Source: Salegentibacter tibetensis (lineage in GTDB: Bacteria > Bacteroidota > Bacteroidia > Flavobacteriales > Flavobacteriaceae). Taken from it: a stretch of 64,000 nucleotides of DNA. This document shows positions 50,589 to 59,076 of the stretch, in pieces. The stretch covers positions 53,319 through 117,318 of the forward strand of contig NZ_JAIQZA010000011.1 of the NCBI RefSeq assembly GCF_020164485.1. The letters are read 5' to 3'. How positions within the stretch are numbered: position 1 is the first letter of the stretch; each line of letters starts with the position of its first letter. Below the pieces are notes generated by a model. The model was not told the origin of the DNA. It ran no database searches and saw only the letters and a list, made by a program, of their open reading frames with translations. The position numbers and the translations under genes are program-made.

Positions 50589-52139
50589 CTATTTTGCCTG
50601 GTGCGATGGTTTTAAAAGATCGGCCACCGTTTTCACCGGGTTAAAAGTCTCTACAGGAACTTCTACGAAAACCGTATTCCAATAAGCCATACCTCCATTC
50701 CATAAACCGGGACGCTCTAGAGCTTTTAGAGGTTTTCCGTTTTTGGTTTTATCGGCGATAAAACTCATATTTTCATCTACGTAATTATGAAGATCAAAAC
50801 TTTCTCCTTTATGATTTTTAAGGCTACAGGCAATGTCTACCGGATTAAAATGTGTAGAGTCATTAAGGATTTCCATTTGTTCTGAATTATCCTTATCTAT
50901 TTGCGCCCCCTCAATAATTTGAAGCGAGATCTCTCCGTCTTCATTTTTAACCAGAAAAGGTCCGCCACCAGGTTCACCTTCGTTTTTCACCATACCACAT
51001 ACCCTTAATGGTCGGTCGAGTTTTTTGCACAAATACTGGGTTTTTTCTTCCCCGGTAAATTTTGCGAAAGTAGATGTTATTTTTACGAAAAGCTCATTCT
51101 CTACAAATTCGGCGATCTCATCCAGTTTTGCTTCAGAATTATTCCCACCATCAAGATTTTGCATATATTCAAAAACCTGTTCCTGCAAGGCTATTAGTTT
51201 TCCTCCCAGCATTTTTTTCATCTCTACTACCTTTGGAAGATTAGTAGCTACAACCACATTATCTATGTTCTTAATAAAGATAAGATCGGCTTCCTGTTGA
51301 TTGAGATTTTCTATTAAAGCACCGTGCCCGCCAGGCCTGAAAAATATTTTATTGTCTTCGTCCCTAAATGGTTTATTTTCCTTATCTACCGCGATAGTAT
51401 CGGTTTTTGGATCCTGGTAAGAATAAGAAATTTCAAATCTAGAATCTGTAGCTTCTTCTACTCGTTGCTTTATATTTTCAAATTCCTTTTCGAACTTTTC
51501 TTTGTCACCTTTTGCAACGGTAAAGTGCAATTTTGTCACACCATTTACAGAAAGATATTTCGCTCCACTATGCAAGTGCTCTTCAAAAGCTGTGGCAGTG
51601 TAATCGTTATATTGGTGAAAAGGAACTAAGCCTTTGGGCAGATCGCTTAATCCAAGTCCCTTTTCATATAACATGGTTTTCACCAAAATTAAATGCTTTT
51701 CGCGATTAGACTTTTCTGAAAAATCTGTGTGGTTTTCTTTAGCCTTTTTAGAAGCCTCCTCATAAAATGGAAGTTTCTCTATTTTCTCAAAAAACAACTG
51801 CAGGCTTTTATCTCCTTTTCTATCCAGATAATCCCTTAAGCTGTTCTCCGGATTATACTCAGCGGCAAAGTTGTGAAATGCTTTAAACATTCGAGTAGCC
51901 GCACCGGAAGCCGGAACGAATTTTAAAAGATTCAGATGCTCTTTTTTATCCTCAAATTTTTGAATAAACTTCTTCTGTTCTTCAAATGAATAGGCGGAAA
52001 TTCCGTTACCCAGCGTTGCTGCCTGTTGAATATCTACCTTTATATTTCCTCTTTCGAAAATTTGGATTTGCCTCTCAACTTCCTGAGTTGACAATCCTTT
52101 TTCTTCAATCTGCAAAATATCTATTTCGCTAAACTCCAC
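50589..52139 (-). CDS. DUF4301 family protein
   Basis: 516 residues, soluble. The start is GTG at 52139, which overlaps the kinase stop by 11 bp. Conserved stretches LLKFVPASGAATRMFKAF and FFRPGGHGALIENLNQ give a sugar-nucleotidyltransferase or phosphotransferase feel, but the family has no established function that I know. Conserved position after the thiamine-binding/PnuC/kinase genes suggests a related metabolic role. No membrane segments or signal peptide. Confidence 0.85.
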   Translation of the reverse strand: MEFSEIDILQIEEKGLSTQEVERQIQIFERGNIKVDIQQAATLGNGISAYSFEEQKKFIQKFEDKKEHLNLLKFVPASGAATRMFKAFHNFAAEYNPENSLRDYLDRKGDKSLQLFFEKIEKLPFYEEASKKAKENHTDFSEKSNREKHLILVKTMLYEKGLGLSDLPKGLVPFHQYNDYTATAFEEHLHSGAKYLSVNGVTKLHFTVAKGDKEKFEKEFENIKQRVEEATDSRFEISYSYQDPKTDTIAVDKENKPFRDEDNKIFFRPGGHGALIENLNQQEADLIFIKNIDNVVVATNLPKVVEMKKMLGGKLIALQEQVFEYMQNLDGGNNSEAKLDEIAEFVENELFVKITSTFAKFTGEEKTQYLCKKLDRPLRVCGMVKNEGEPGGGPFLVKNEDGEISLQIIEGAQIDKDNSEQMEILNDSTHFNPVDIACSLKNHKGESFDLHNYVDENMSFIADKTKNGKPLKALERPGLWNGGMAYWNTVFVEVPVETFNPVKTVADLLKPSHQAK

Positions 52140-52707
52140 GTCTATCTGTTTTTAAAAGTTCGTCTATTTTCCTTACCGCGGTTTTAAAGCGTTCATCGAG
52201 ATCACCCTTTAAAATAACATAAGGTTTTTTGCTGCTTTTAAGTGTAGCTTTAAACCTTTTAAACATCCCAATACGGTCTTCTGGTTTATCCCGAAGGTCA
52301 TCGGGAGTCCACGGTACGTCAATATACGTTAAAAAGTAGAGATCATAAAAGTTGTTTAACGCATGTTTAAGAAGTTGAGGATCACAAAAACTTTCGTAAT
52401 AGGCTTCTGAATAAACTTTTAACTCTAAAAGATCGGTATCACTAATCAAGAGTTTATTGGCTTTTTGAGTGAGCTCATTTTCACGTTTTATTTGACCTTC
52501 AGCGATGGGAACCATATCTTTTGGCTCGCAAACTTTTTGTTCTTTATCCCATTTTTCCTGAAGATAATCCCGCATAAATTCTTCTACCCAAAGCGTATTA
52601 TAATGCTTTGCAAGCATCTCTGCCAGCGTTGTTTTTCCGGTAGATTCAGGCCCAAAAAGGACCACCTTTATGACGGACGAAGGTCGTTGCGCAAGTTTTT
52701 CTGCCAT
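52129..52707 (-). CDS. NadR-like P-loop kinase
   Basis: 192 residues. Walker A GPESTGKTT is close to the N-terminus; VEEFMRDYL and DTDLLELKVYSEAYY follow in the order of the NadR C-terminal ribosylnicotinamide kinase domain. It should phosphorylate a nucleoside-like molecule that PnuC imports (nicotinamide riboside, or conceivably thiamine). Its start overlaps the end of pnuC by 40 bp, so the two are coupled. Confidence 0.85.
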   Translation of the reverse strand: MAEKLAQRPSSVIKVVLFGPESTGKTTLAEMLAKHYNTLWVEEFMRDYLQEKWDKEQKVCEPKDMVPIAEGQIKRENELTQKANKLLISDTDLLELKVYSEAYYESFCDPQLLKHALNNFYDLYFLTYIDVPWTPDDLRDKPEDRIGMFKRFKATLKSSKKPYVILKGDLDERFKTAVRKIDELLKTDRRGV

Positions 52708-53300
52708 GCTTTATAGCCGTAAATAGCGATTATAGTAAATACAAAATATTGAAGGGCCGTTAAGGTAAGGCCTTTATAAAAATAGAGCGGTACCGAAATT
52801 ACATCGCCAATAATCCAGAAAATCCAGTTTTCAAGCTTTCTATTAGCCATTTGCCACATTCCCACAAAAAATATTGCTGTCGTAAAAGTGTCTACATAAG
52901 CGGTCCAGCTGGTCCATTTATCGAAATATTCGTAAACAGCGAAAACAAAAATCAAGGTTGCAATAAAAATAAACAGGCTTTGCCAGTTCTCCTTCCGGGT
53001 GGTATTGGTTATGGGCGTAAAATGTTCTTCATCTATTTTACGGGTCCAAATATACCAACCGTAAATACTCATAGAAAAATAGTAAGCATTTATCATCATA
53101 TCCCCAAGCAGCTCCCATTGCCAAAGGAGGTAAACAAAGATCATGGTACTTATAATCCCGGTGGGATAAACCAGAATGTTGTTTTGCTTTGAATATAGTA
53201 CCGAAAGAAAACCGAAAATTACCGCGATTATTTCAAGGATGATGAATAAGGTAGGATATCCGTAATATTGATCGAAGAAAAAATCAAAAATCGGCTGCAT
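52668..53300 (-). CDS. pnuC: PnuC-family vitamin/nucleoside transporter
   Basis: 210 residues with seven predicted membrane helices and the family motif SIYGWYIW near the middle. PnuC proteins move nicotinamide riboside by facilitated diffusion and rely on phosphorylation inside the cell to trap it. Some homologues (PnuT) carry thiamine. The adjacent thiamine-binding-type gene makes the thiamine reading possible, and the NadR-like kinase favours nicotinamide riboside. Undecided from sequence. Confidence 0.9.
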   Translation of the reverse strand: MQPIFDFFFDQYYGYPTLFIILEIIAVIFGFLSVLYSKQNNILVYPTGIISTMIFVYLLWQWELLGDMMINAYYFSMSIYGWYIWTRKIDEEHFTPITNTTRKENWQSLFIFIATLIFVFAVYEYFDKWTSWTAYVDTFTTAIFFVGMWQMANRKLENWIFWIIGDVISVPLYFYKGLTLTALQYFVFTIIAIYGYKAWQKNLRNDLRPS

Positions 53301-53544
53301 AGTCGCTAAGATCTGATTTCACAATCTTCATATAGATAAGTCCGCGGTCCAGGGCCTCAAAAGCTCCTTTTATTTCTGAATTTAGCAAAGCCATTACCTC
53401 ATCATATTCTCCATAAACCTGTGTGCTTAACGGGGTCTCTTTTACCCTCAAACCTGAAGCTCTTAATTTTTTGATGAAATCGATAATTTTTGGTTCAAAA
53501 TCGTCCTGCAACGGACTTAATGTAAGTTCTACTGAAATTTTCAT
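53284..53544 (-). CDS. YkoF/DUF77-type thiamine-binding protein
   Basis: 86 residues, no signal. Alternating beta strands with MKISVELTLSPLQDDFEPKI and VKETPLSTQVYGEYDEVM match the MTH1187/DUF77 (thiamine-binding-like) family. It overlaps the start of pnuC by 17 bp. No TPP riboswitch is visible upstream, unlike the receptor at 42523-44904. Confidence 0.85.
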   Translation of the reverse strand: MKISVELTLSPLQDDFEPKIIDFIKKLRASGLRVKETPLSTQVYGEYDEVMALLNSEIKGAFEALDRGLIYMKIVKSDLSDYAADF

Positions 53545-53887
53545 AGTTGATTTTTTTATCCTGCGGAAACATTAGAATTTGAATAAATTTTCCGTGGAAG
53601 CCAAATTTAAAGATTTGAATTTAGTATTGTTATCACCTAACCCGGAAAATTAGATGGATATAAAGGAAAATTTCTAAGGCTAAACTCCTCATTAATAATT
53701 CGGATTAATATATTGATTTTTAAAAATTTTCTGCGCGGTTAACAGTTATTTTTGGCCCAACATTAAACCTACCTCCATCAACTGGTATGCAATTAGTTGC
53801 TAAGTTTTTGTATCTTTAAAATATTGTTTTTTAAGCGGACGAATGTATGGTGGAAAATTTATTCAACATCGATCGCTCAATAGCCCA
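53545..53887. other. 343-bp gap, AT-rich
   Basis: Holds the -7 box TAAATTTG (53602-53609, minus) for the thiamine-binding/pnuC operon. Otherwise nothing recognisable. Confidence 0.55.
53602..53609 (-). promoter_or_regulatory. -7 box of the thiamine-binding/pnuC operon
   Basis: Minus-strand TAAATTTG, 57 bp before the ATG at 53544. Confidence 0.5.
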
Positions 53888-54138
53888 ATGAAAACAAGTC
53901 TACTCATCACCTTTTCTATACTGTTAGGTTTATACCTTGTTATTAGTTTTCTTCTGTACTTTTTCCAAGAAAACTTAAAGTTTTTTCCACAAAAACTGGC
54001 ACAAAACATAGATTTCAATTTGACAGAAAATTTGAAGAGCGGTATGTAGAAATGAAAAATGGCAAAACCCTGAACGGGCTTTTATTTAAAACCTACATCC
54101 CCAAAGGACTTGTCTCTAGAAGCCGCCCAATCCAGTAA
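53888..54138 (+). pseudogene. N-terminal remnant of an alpha/beta-hydrolase (membrane-anchored), frameshifted
   Basis: From the ATG at 53888 a membrane helix (LLITFSILLGLYLVISFLLY) and FFQENLKFFPQKL read like the start of the anchored alpha/beta-hydrolases common in Bacteroidota. The frame stops at 54047-54049. In the +1 frame the protein continues (FEERYVEMKNGKTLNGLLFK, then TYIPKGLV) and stops at 54136. The catalytic core is gone. This is a dead gene with a frameshift and a 3' deletion. Confidence 0.75.
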
Positions 54139-54144
54139 TGATCT

Positions 54145-54321
54145 ACAGGAAAGAATTTCCTGCTCATGCATTTTGGCACTTTTGATCTTTTCGATGAACC
54201 TTTATTGGAACCTGCACGTTTAATAAAACAGCTTAAAGCAGAAAATGCTTTTGATGCAAACCTTATTATACCTGCTGTTGGGAAGCCGGTGAAAAATGTA
54301 TTATTTTCATTATTTCTTTAG
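54145..54321 (+). pseudogene. C-terminal remnant of a metallo-beta-lactamase-fold hydrolase
   Basis: One frame reads FLLMHFGTFDLFDEPLLEPA, then RLIKQLKAENAF and LIIPAVGKPV, to a stop at 54319-54321. This matches the last strand-helix region of NAPE-PLD/UlaG-like MBL hydrolases (MHxGTFxLxDEPLxEP). All upstream domains are absent. It begins within about ten bases of the stop of the other remnant, so a deletion joined the two. Confidence 0.7.
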
Positions 54322-54473
54322 TCTCTCGCTTTATTAGACGTCTGGATTTTTCATCAAATCGCCGATTTTACATTATCAGTAGGCATAAAGTCCGGTCTGA
54401 TTTTAGCGCCTCTTTCCCTTTAACTTTATGATTATAATCTTAAATTCGCACACTATTTAATCAGCTCATCTCA

Positions 54474-55316
54474 ATGAAAACCTTACTTTATATTACAGAT
54501 CTTTACTATGTGGCCAAAGGGCGGAATTACTACGGGGAAGACCTTTTCATTACCTCCAGGTTAAAACCACATTTCAATATTCTGATAGCCCACCCGCAGC
54601 AGGCGATTGCTTTTCTAGACAATGCCGATTTTTTGGTTTTCAGGAACACGGGTTCTGTTATAGGATATGAGAAATATTTCCAGGATTTCCTGGAAGCGGT
54701 AAAGCAAAAAAACATCCCCACTTTTAATTCTTTTGACGGGAAGGCCGATATTCGTGGCAAGCAATACCTGCTAGACCTGCAGGGACTGGATTATCCGGTG
54801 ATACCAACTGTGGAAGATGTTGCGGAAATACATCAATTTGGCTTCCCCGAAAAATACATAGTTAAGATCAAGAACGGGGCAGATTCCATTGGCATGGAAC
54901 TGCTCACTAAAGAAAAATTGTTGAATTCAAGACCTGTGGGTAAACTTATTCAGCCGTTCATAGATTTTGAATATGAAGTATCGTTTTATTATCTGAATGA
55001 CCGGTTTCAGTACGCCATGTATGCCCCAAACAAGGAAAAAAGATGGGAACTTGCCGAATATCATGCAAGCCCGGAGGACCTTGAATTTGCTGAAAAGTTC
55101 ATTAACTGGAATCAAATGGAACGGGGGGTCACCCGCGTAGATGCCTGTAGGCTGAGAGATAAATCTTTATTGCTGGTAGAGCTGGAAGACCTCAATCCTT
55201 TCCTTTCGTTAGAACTGCTCCCGGAAGAAAAAAAGAACAGGTTTATCGATAATTTAATCACAGCCTTAAAGGAAATCGCTCCGAATACAAATGTTCCTTC
55301 TGATTACCTTGCATAA
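54474..55316 (+). CDS. ATP-grasp fold protein of unknown substrate
   Basis: 280 residues, no signal. The layout is an N-terminal pre-ATP-grasp domain (1-90), then the ATP-binding part (about 100-265) with KYIVKIKNGADSIGMEL, FIDFEYEVSFYYLNDRFQY and ELEDLNPFLSLELL, where the acidic ELEDLNP should bind Mg-ATP. It is shorter than glutathione or carbamoyl-type synthetases. Likely joins a carboxylate to an amine or thiol. No biosynthetic partner is next to it; it sits just after the two pseudogenes. Confidence 0.7.
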   Translation: MKTLLYITDLYYVAKGRNYYGEDLFITSRLKPHFNILIAHPQQAIAFLDNADFLVFRNTGSVIGYEKYFQDFLEAVKQKNIPTFNSFDGKADIRGKQYLLDLQGLDYPVIPTVEDVAEIHQFGFPEKYIVKIKNGADSIGMELLTKEKLLNSRPVGKLIQPFIDFEYEVSFYYLNDRFQYAMYAPNKEKRWELAEYHASPEDLEFAEKFINWNQMERGVTRVDACRLRDKSLLLVELEDLNPFLSLELLPEEKKNRFIDNLITALKEIAPNTNVPSDYLA

Positions 55317-55358
55317 CGATCCAGGAACAACTGTAATTTTAAAAACTATTTTTATCCC

Positions 55359-56051
55359 CTAATTTTCAAAATGCGTTCCCATCACGATCATGTCAGCACC
55401 GGCATTGTAGGCTTTTTTCTGTTGTTCCAAACTGCGAATTCCACCACCAACAATTAAAGGGATAGAAATCGCATTTTTAACTTCAGTAATTATTTCTTCG
55501 GAAACCGGAATATCCGCACCACTTCCTGCTTCCAGGTAAATAAGTTTTTTTCCCGAAAATTCCCCGGCTAAAGCGGTATTTACAATCGTTTTTACCTGAA
55601 ATTGTGACATTGGCTTAGTACCACTTACCCGCTGTACCTCGCATTCCTTCCCACCATCTATCAAAATATAGGCAGTAGGAATAATTTCCAGTTTACTATT
55701 CTTTAGCTTTTCTACAGATTTTACCTGCTGCTCTATCAAATACTCAGGATTTCTACCGGAAATTAAGCTTAAAAAAAGCAAGGCATCGGCAGTTTCAGTT
55801 ATGTGTGAATAATCTCCCGGAAACAAAATCACCGGCAAATTAGTTTCAGCCTTAATCGCTTTTACAGTTTTTCTGGTTTTGAAATTTTCAACCGTGCTGC
55901 CCCCTACAAAAATATGAGTAGTTTCTTTTGGTAATTTTTTGAGGTAAGATGCAGCTTCAGCTTCAATAAATTTATCCGGATCTATTAAAATGGTGAGCAG
56001 TTTCTTTTCTTCGGTAATTGCGAGAGAAATTTCAGCATAAAAATTCCGCAT
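55359..56051 (-). CDS. Geranylgeranylglyceryl-phosphate synthase-like TIM barrel (GGGPS/PcrB family)
   Basis: 230 residues. The phosphate-binding motif GGGIRSLEQQKKAYNAGAD and the DPDKF and GGSTV motifs show the family. Such enzymes attach a polyprenyl chain to glycerol-1-phosphate; they are typical of archaea but also occur in Bacteroidota, where the product and use are not settled. Its ATG overlaps the phosphopantetheinyl-transferase stop by one base. Confidence 0.93.
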   Translation of the reverse strand: MRNFYAEISLAITEEKKLLTILIDPDKFIEAEAASYLKKLPKETTHIFVGGSTVENFKTRKTVKAIKAETNLPVILFPGDYSHITETADALLFLSLISGRNPEYLIEQQVKSVEKLKNSKLEIIPTAYILIDGGKECEVQRVSGTKPMSQFQVKTIVNTALAGEFSGKKLIYLEAGSGADIPVSEEIITEVKNAISIPLIVGGGIRSLEQQKKAYNAGADMIVMGTHFEN

Positions 56052-56698
56052 TAATCATTCGTTTTTTTAGGATCGCCCCAGCCGTAAACACAGGTAAAAC
56101 CTTCAAACTCCAGGAATTTCATTTCGTAAAAAGATTCCTTTCCTTTAAAATTAACTTTAGCCGTAGTTTGAGCATCATCAAAATCAAAATCTGTGACATT
56201 AATATGCTGTAAAAACCCAAGTCCGGGCTCGGCATACATTTTATAAATAGATTCCTTGGCACCCCAAACAATGGTGAGTTTCCTTATTAGAGCATCTTCG
56301 TTTGCAAGGGTGTGATATTCGCTAAGCGGCGTGAACTTACTTGCTATTTTTAAAATTTTATCACGGCGTTTTTCAATATCTATTCCCACCTTTTCATCGC
56401 TCACAATAATAGCAGTAAAATTAAAGGAATGGGTAATAGAAATATTTTTCCCATCCTGAAGGTGAGGTTTTCCCAAATCGTCATAGAACAGGTCATAATC
56501 TACATATCCTGCCTGGGCCATTAAATGCCGTATACTCATAAAACCGCGGCGGTGAATTTCAGATTTCATTCCGTCTACGCGATTTTGACAATGTGTGGTA
56601 AGTTTTATTCCATCGCTTAAATCTTCAAAAGACTCTTCTACCTTCCAAATGAAGACTTTAGTATGCGGGTTTACTGTTATTGTTTTGTAAAGTGGCAT
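56051..56698 (-). CDS. 4'-phosphopantetheinyl transferase superfamily protein
   Basis: 215 residues. Two Mg/CoA motifs are present: VGIDIEKR and [11 protein letters not shown], with an N-terminal domain that makes the protein Sfp-like in length. It moves phosphopantetheine from CoA onto carrier proteins. The holo-ACP of fatty acid synthesis, or a polyketide carrier, could be the target. Divergent from ahcY with about 65 bp between starts. Confidence 0.9.
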   Translation of the reverse strand: MPLYKTITVNPHTKVFIWKVEESFEDLSDGIKLTTHCQNRVDGMKSEIHRRGFMSIRHLMAQAGYVDYDLFYDDLGKPHLQDGKNISITHSFNFTAIIVSDEKVGIDIEKRRDKILKIASKFTPLSEYHTLANEDALIRKLTIVWGAKESIYKMYAEPGLGFLQHINVTDFDFDDAQTTAKVNFKGKESFYEMKFLEFEGFTCVYGWGDPKKTND

Positions 56699-56719
56699 GT
56701 AAGTTTATTATAGATTCCT

Positions 56720-56727
56720 TATTTTTG
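56720..56727 (+). promoter_or_regulatory. -7 box of ahcY
   Basis: TATTTTTG, 37 bp before the ATG at 56764. Confidence 0.5.
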
Positions 56728-56763
56728 CGAGACAAAAAATTGCTAATATTCAAATATAATAAT

Positions 56764-58080
56764 ATGTCGACTAAAACAGTGCCGTATACCGCTTATAAAG
56801 TTAAAGATATTTCCCTTGCAGATTGGGGAAGAAAAGAAATAGAACTTGCCGAAGCTGAAATGCCTGGACTTATGTCCCTGCGTGAGGAATATAAAAACGA
56901 ACAACCTCTAAAAGGAGCCAGAATCGCCGGATGTCTTCACATGACCGTGCAAACTGCAGTGCTTATTGAAACGCTTATTTCTTTAGGTGCCGATGTAACC
57001 TGGAGTTCCTGTAATATTTTCTCTACACAAGATCACGCTGCAGCTGCAATAGCCGCTGCCGGAATTCCCGTTTATGCCTGGAAAGGAATGACAGAGGAAG
57101 AATTTAACTGGTGTATAGAACAAACCCTGTTTTTTGGTGAAGAACGTGAGCCTTTGAATATGATACTTGATGATGGTGGCGATCTTACCAATATGGTTTT
57201 TGATAAATACCCGGAGCTTGCTAAAGGTATCCGAGGGCTTTCAGAAGAGACCACTACCGGAGTTCACCGTCTATATGAAAGAATGAAAAACGGAACATTG
57301 GTAATGCCTGCCATTAACGTGAACGATTCGGTTACTAAGTCTAAATTCGACAATAAATACGGATGTCGCGAGAGTGCTGTTGATGCTATTCGTCGTGCTA
57401 CCGATGTAATGCTTGCCGGAAAACGCGTTGTAGTTTGTGGTTATGGAGATGTTGGTAAAGGTACCGCCGCTTCCTTTAAAGGCGCCGGATCTATTGTAAC
57501 CGTAACCGAAATTGACCCAATTTGCGCGCTACAAGCTGCGATGGACGGGTTTGAAGTGAAAAAACTTGAAACCGTACTTCCAAAAGCTGATATTGTAATT
57601 ACCACTACCGGAAATAAAGATATTGTGCGTGGAGAGCATTTTGAAGCGATGAAAGACAAAACTATAGTTTGCAACATTGGCCATTTTGATAACGAAATTG
57701 ATGTTGCCTGGTTGAATAACAATCACGGTGATACCAAAAACGAAATCAAGCCTCAGGTTGACAAGTATACCATAAACGGAAAAGACATTATTCTACTAGC
57801 TGAAGGCCGTTTGGTTAATCTTGGATGTGCAACAGGCCACCCAAGTTTTGTAATGAGTAACTCATTTACCAACCAGACTTTAGCACAAATTGAACTTTGG
57901 AAAAATTCTGATAAATATGAGAATGAAGTTTATATGCTTCCGAAGCATTTAGATGAAAAGGTTGCTAAACTTCACCTGGAAAAAATTGGAGTGGAATTGA
58001 CCGAACTAAAACAGTACCAGGCCGAATATATTGGTGTAGAAGTAAAGGGCCCATATAAGCCGGAGTATTACAGATATTAA
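56764..58080 (+). CDS. ahcY: Adenosylhomocysteinase (SAH hydrolase)
   Basis: 438 residues from the ATG at 56764. An upstream in-frame ATG at 56680 would add 28 residues that are not part of the family and lie before the promoter. The NAD-binding motif CGYGDVGKG is at 225-233 and the substrate region [15 protein letters not shown] is present. It splits S-adenosylhomocysteine into adenosine and homocysteine after methylation reactions. The C-terminal family end KPEYYRY is intact. Confidence 0.98.
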   Translation: MSTKTVPYTAYKVKDISLADWGRKEIELAEAEMPGLMSLREEYKNEQPLKGARIAGCLHMTVQTAVLIETLISLGADVTWSSCNIFSTQDHAAAAIAAAGIPVYAWKGMTEEEFNWCIEQTLFFGEEREPLNMILDDGGDLTNMVFDKYPELAKGIRGLSEETTTGVHRLYERMKNGTLVMPAINVNDSVTKSKFDNKYGCRESAVDAIRRATDVMLAGKRVVVCGYGDVGKGTAASFKGAGSIVTVTEIDPICALQAAMDGFEVKKLETVLPKADIVITTTGNKDIVRGEHFEAMKDKTIVCNIGHFDNEIDVAWLNNNHGDTKNEIKPQVDKYTINGKDIILLAEGRLVNLGCATGHPSFVMSNSFTNQTLAQIELWKNSDKYENEVYMLPKHLDEKVAKLHLEKIGVELTELKQYQAEYIGVEVKGPYKPEYYRY

Positions 58081-58085
58081 TAAGG

Positions 58086-58134
58086 TCATTTCCGCACTTC
58101 GACTATGCTCAGCATAAACTAAAAGACGGAAATC
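58086..58134. repeat. REP-like intergenic hairpin (ATTTCCG type)
   Basis: ATTTCCG (58088-58094) pairs with CGGAAAT (58127-58133) around a loop containing CACTTCGACTATGCTCAGC, a phrase that recurs in Bacteroidota intergenic repeats as I remember them. Confidence 0.55.
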
Positions 58135-58149
58135 TCTTTTTAAAAATTT

Positions 58150-58187
58150 AGACCTCACAGGCTTTAAAACCCAGTGAGGTCTTTTTA
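58150..58187 (+). terminator. Terminator of ahcY
   Basis: AGACCTCAC (58150-58158) pairs with GTGAGGTCT (58174-58182), then a T-run. Confidence 0.85.
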
Positions 58188-58215
58188 TTTTGTGATACTG
58201 AAAAATCTATAAGTG

Positions 58216-58268
58216 GTCATCCTAAACTTGTTTCAGAGCTTGCTCCGAAATTTATTCGGAGATCCAGG
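58216..58268. repeat. REP-like intergenic hairpin (GTCATCCT type)
   Basis: Begins GTCATCCTAAACTTGTTTCA; the hairpin CTCCGAA/TTCGGAG follows at 58243-58261. It looks like a degraded copy of a repeat common between genes in Bacteroidota. Confidence 0.5.
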
Positions 58269-58318
58269 TAATTTAAAGCTAAAAAATTAGATTTTAGTGC
58301 ATTTGCTTAAAACCCCCT

Positions 58319-58675
58319 CTAATTCCCGCTCATAAACCACACAAATAAGATAATTGCGACCAAAACAACCAGCGCGGCAAGTACTACAATCACCCATTTT
58401 CCTATTTGCGGCTTTCTTCTTACAGTTCTTTCAGGGCGTTTAATATTATGGCTTCGCCCGAGGAAGCCGCTTCTTTCAATAATTTCCGTAGCTTTTTCCC
58501 GGTCGCTTTCGGCAACTTCAATTCTAAGACCATCATTACCCAACGCCCCAATATTAGTGGCATTATCCGTAGCCTCACCGTAAGATCTATAATCTAGATT
58601 TTCTTCATCAAAAAGGTTTTTAATGATTGAATGTTCATTGCGGTCTGAGGTTCTAAAAACGTCTATATACTTCAT
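58319..58675 (-). CDS. DUF2007-type protein with C-terminal membrane helix
   Basis: 118 residues. Residues about 1-70 match the DUF2007 (putative signal-transducing) domain (VFRTSDRNEHSIIKNLFDEE). A basic linker (RPERTVRRKPQIGK) leads to one membrane helix (about 94-114). The role is not known. Adjacent to rpmA with a terminator between. Confidence 0.8.
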   Translation of the reverse strand: MKYIDVFRTSDRNEHSIIKNLFDEENLDYRSYGEATDNATNIGALGNDGLRIEVAESDREKATEIIERSGFLGRSHNIKRPERTVRRKPQIGKWVIVVLAALVVLVAIILFVWFMSGN

Positions 58676-58710
58676 AATACATATCTTAAAGTCTTAACTA
58701 AAGATACAAA

Positions 58711-58742
58711 AAAACCCCTTCCGAATTTCGGAAGGGGTTTTA
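58711..58742. terminator. Terminator after rpmA (works on both strands)
   Basis: AACCCCTTCCGA pairs with TTCGGAAGGGGTT between 58712 and 58740; A-run and T-run flank it. It ends rplU-rpmA. Confidence 0.9.
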
Positions 58743-58787
58743 GTATAATTCTAAGAATATATTTCTTATCTCAATTAAGAGTTAAGA

Positions 58788-59048
58788 TTATGCCTCATAC
58801 GGTTCTATAGAAACGTAAGATTTATTATTCTTTGTCTTAGAAAATTTAACAAGACCGTCAACTTTAGCGTGTAAAGTATGATCTTTTCCTGCATACACAT
58901 TATCACCTGGATTGTGCGCAGTACCTCTTTGTCTAACAATGATGTTTCCGGCTACGGCTGCCTGACCGCCAAAAATCTTTACGCCTAAGCGTTTTGATTC
59001 TGACTCTCTACCGTTCTTGGAACTACCGACTCCTTTTTTGTGTGCCAT
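58788..59048 (-). CDS. rpmA: Large ribosomal subunit protein bL27
   Basis: 86 residues. The N-terminus [15 protein letters not shown] is the family start that reaches the peptidyl transferase centre; [18 protein letters not shown] follows. It lies 28 bp after rplU, the usual gene order. Confidence 0.99.
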   Translation of the reverse strand: MAHKKGVGSSKNGRESESKRLGVKIFGGQAAVAGNIIVRQRGTAHNPGDNVYAGKDHTLHAKVDGLVKFSKTKNNKSYVSIEPYEA

Positions 59049-59076
59049 TTTACTTTAGTTTTAAGTAGATTAATAA

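Noticed and set aside
53843..53887. Longer start of the alpha/beta-hydrolase remnant (MYGG...)
   Set aside because: The membrane helix starts properly at the ATG at 53888, and the gene is dead in any case.
53545..53887. TPP riboswitch upstream of the thiamine-binding/pnuC operon
   Set aside because: None of the aptamer blocks occur there.
56680..56763. N-terminal extension of AhcY
   Set aside because: It overlaps the predicted promoter and the start of the divergent phosphopantetheinyl transferase gene.
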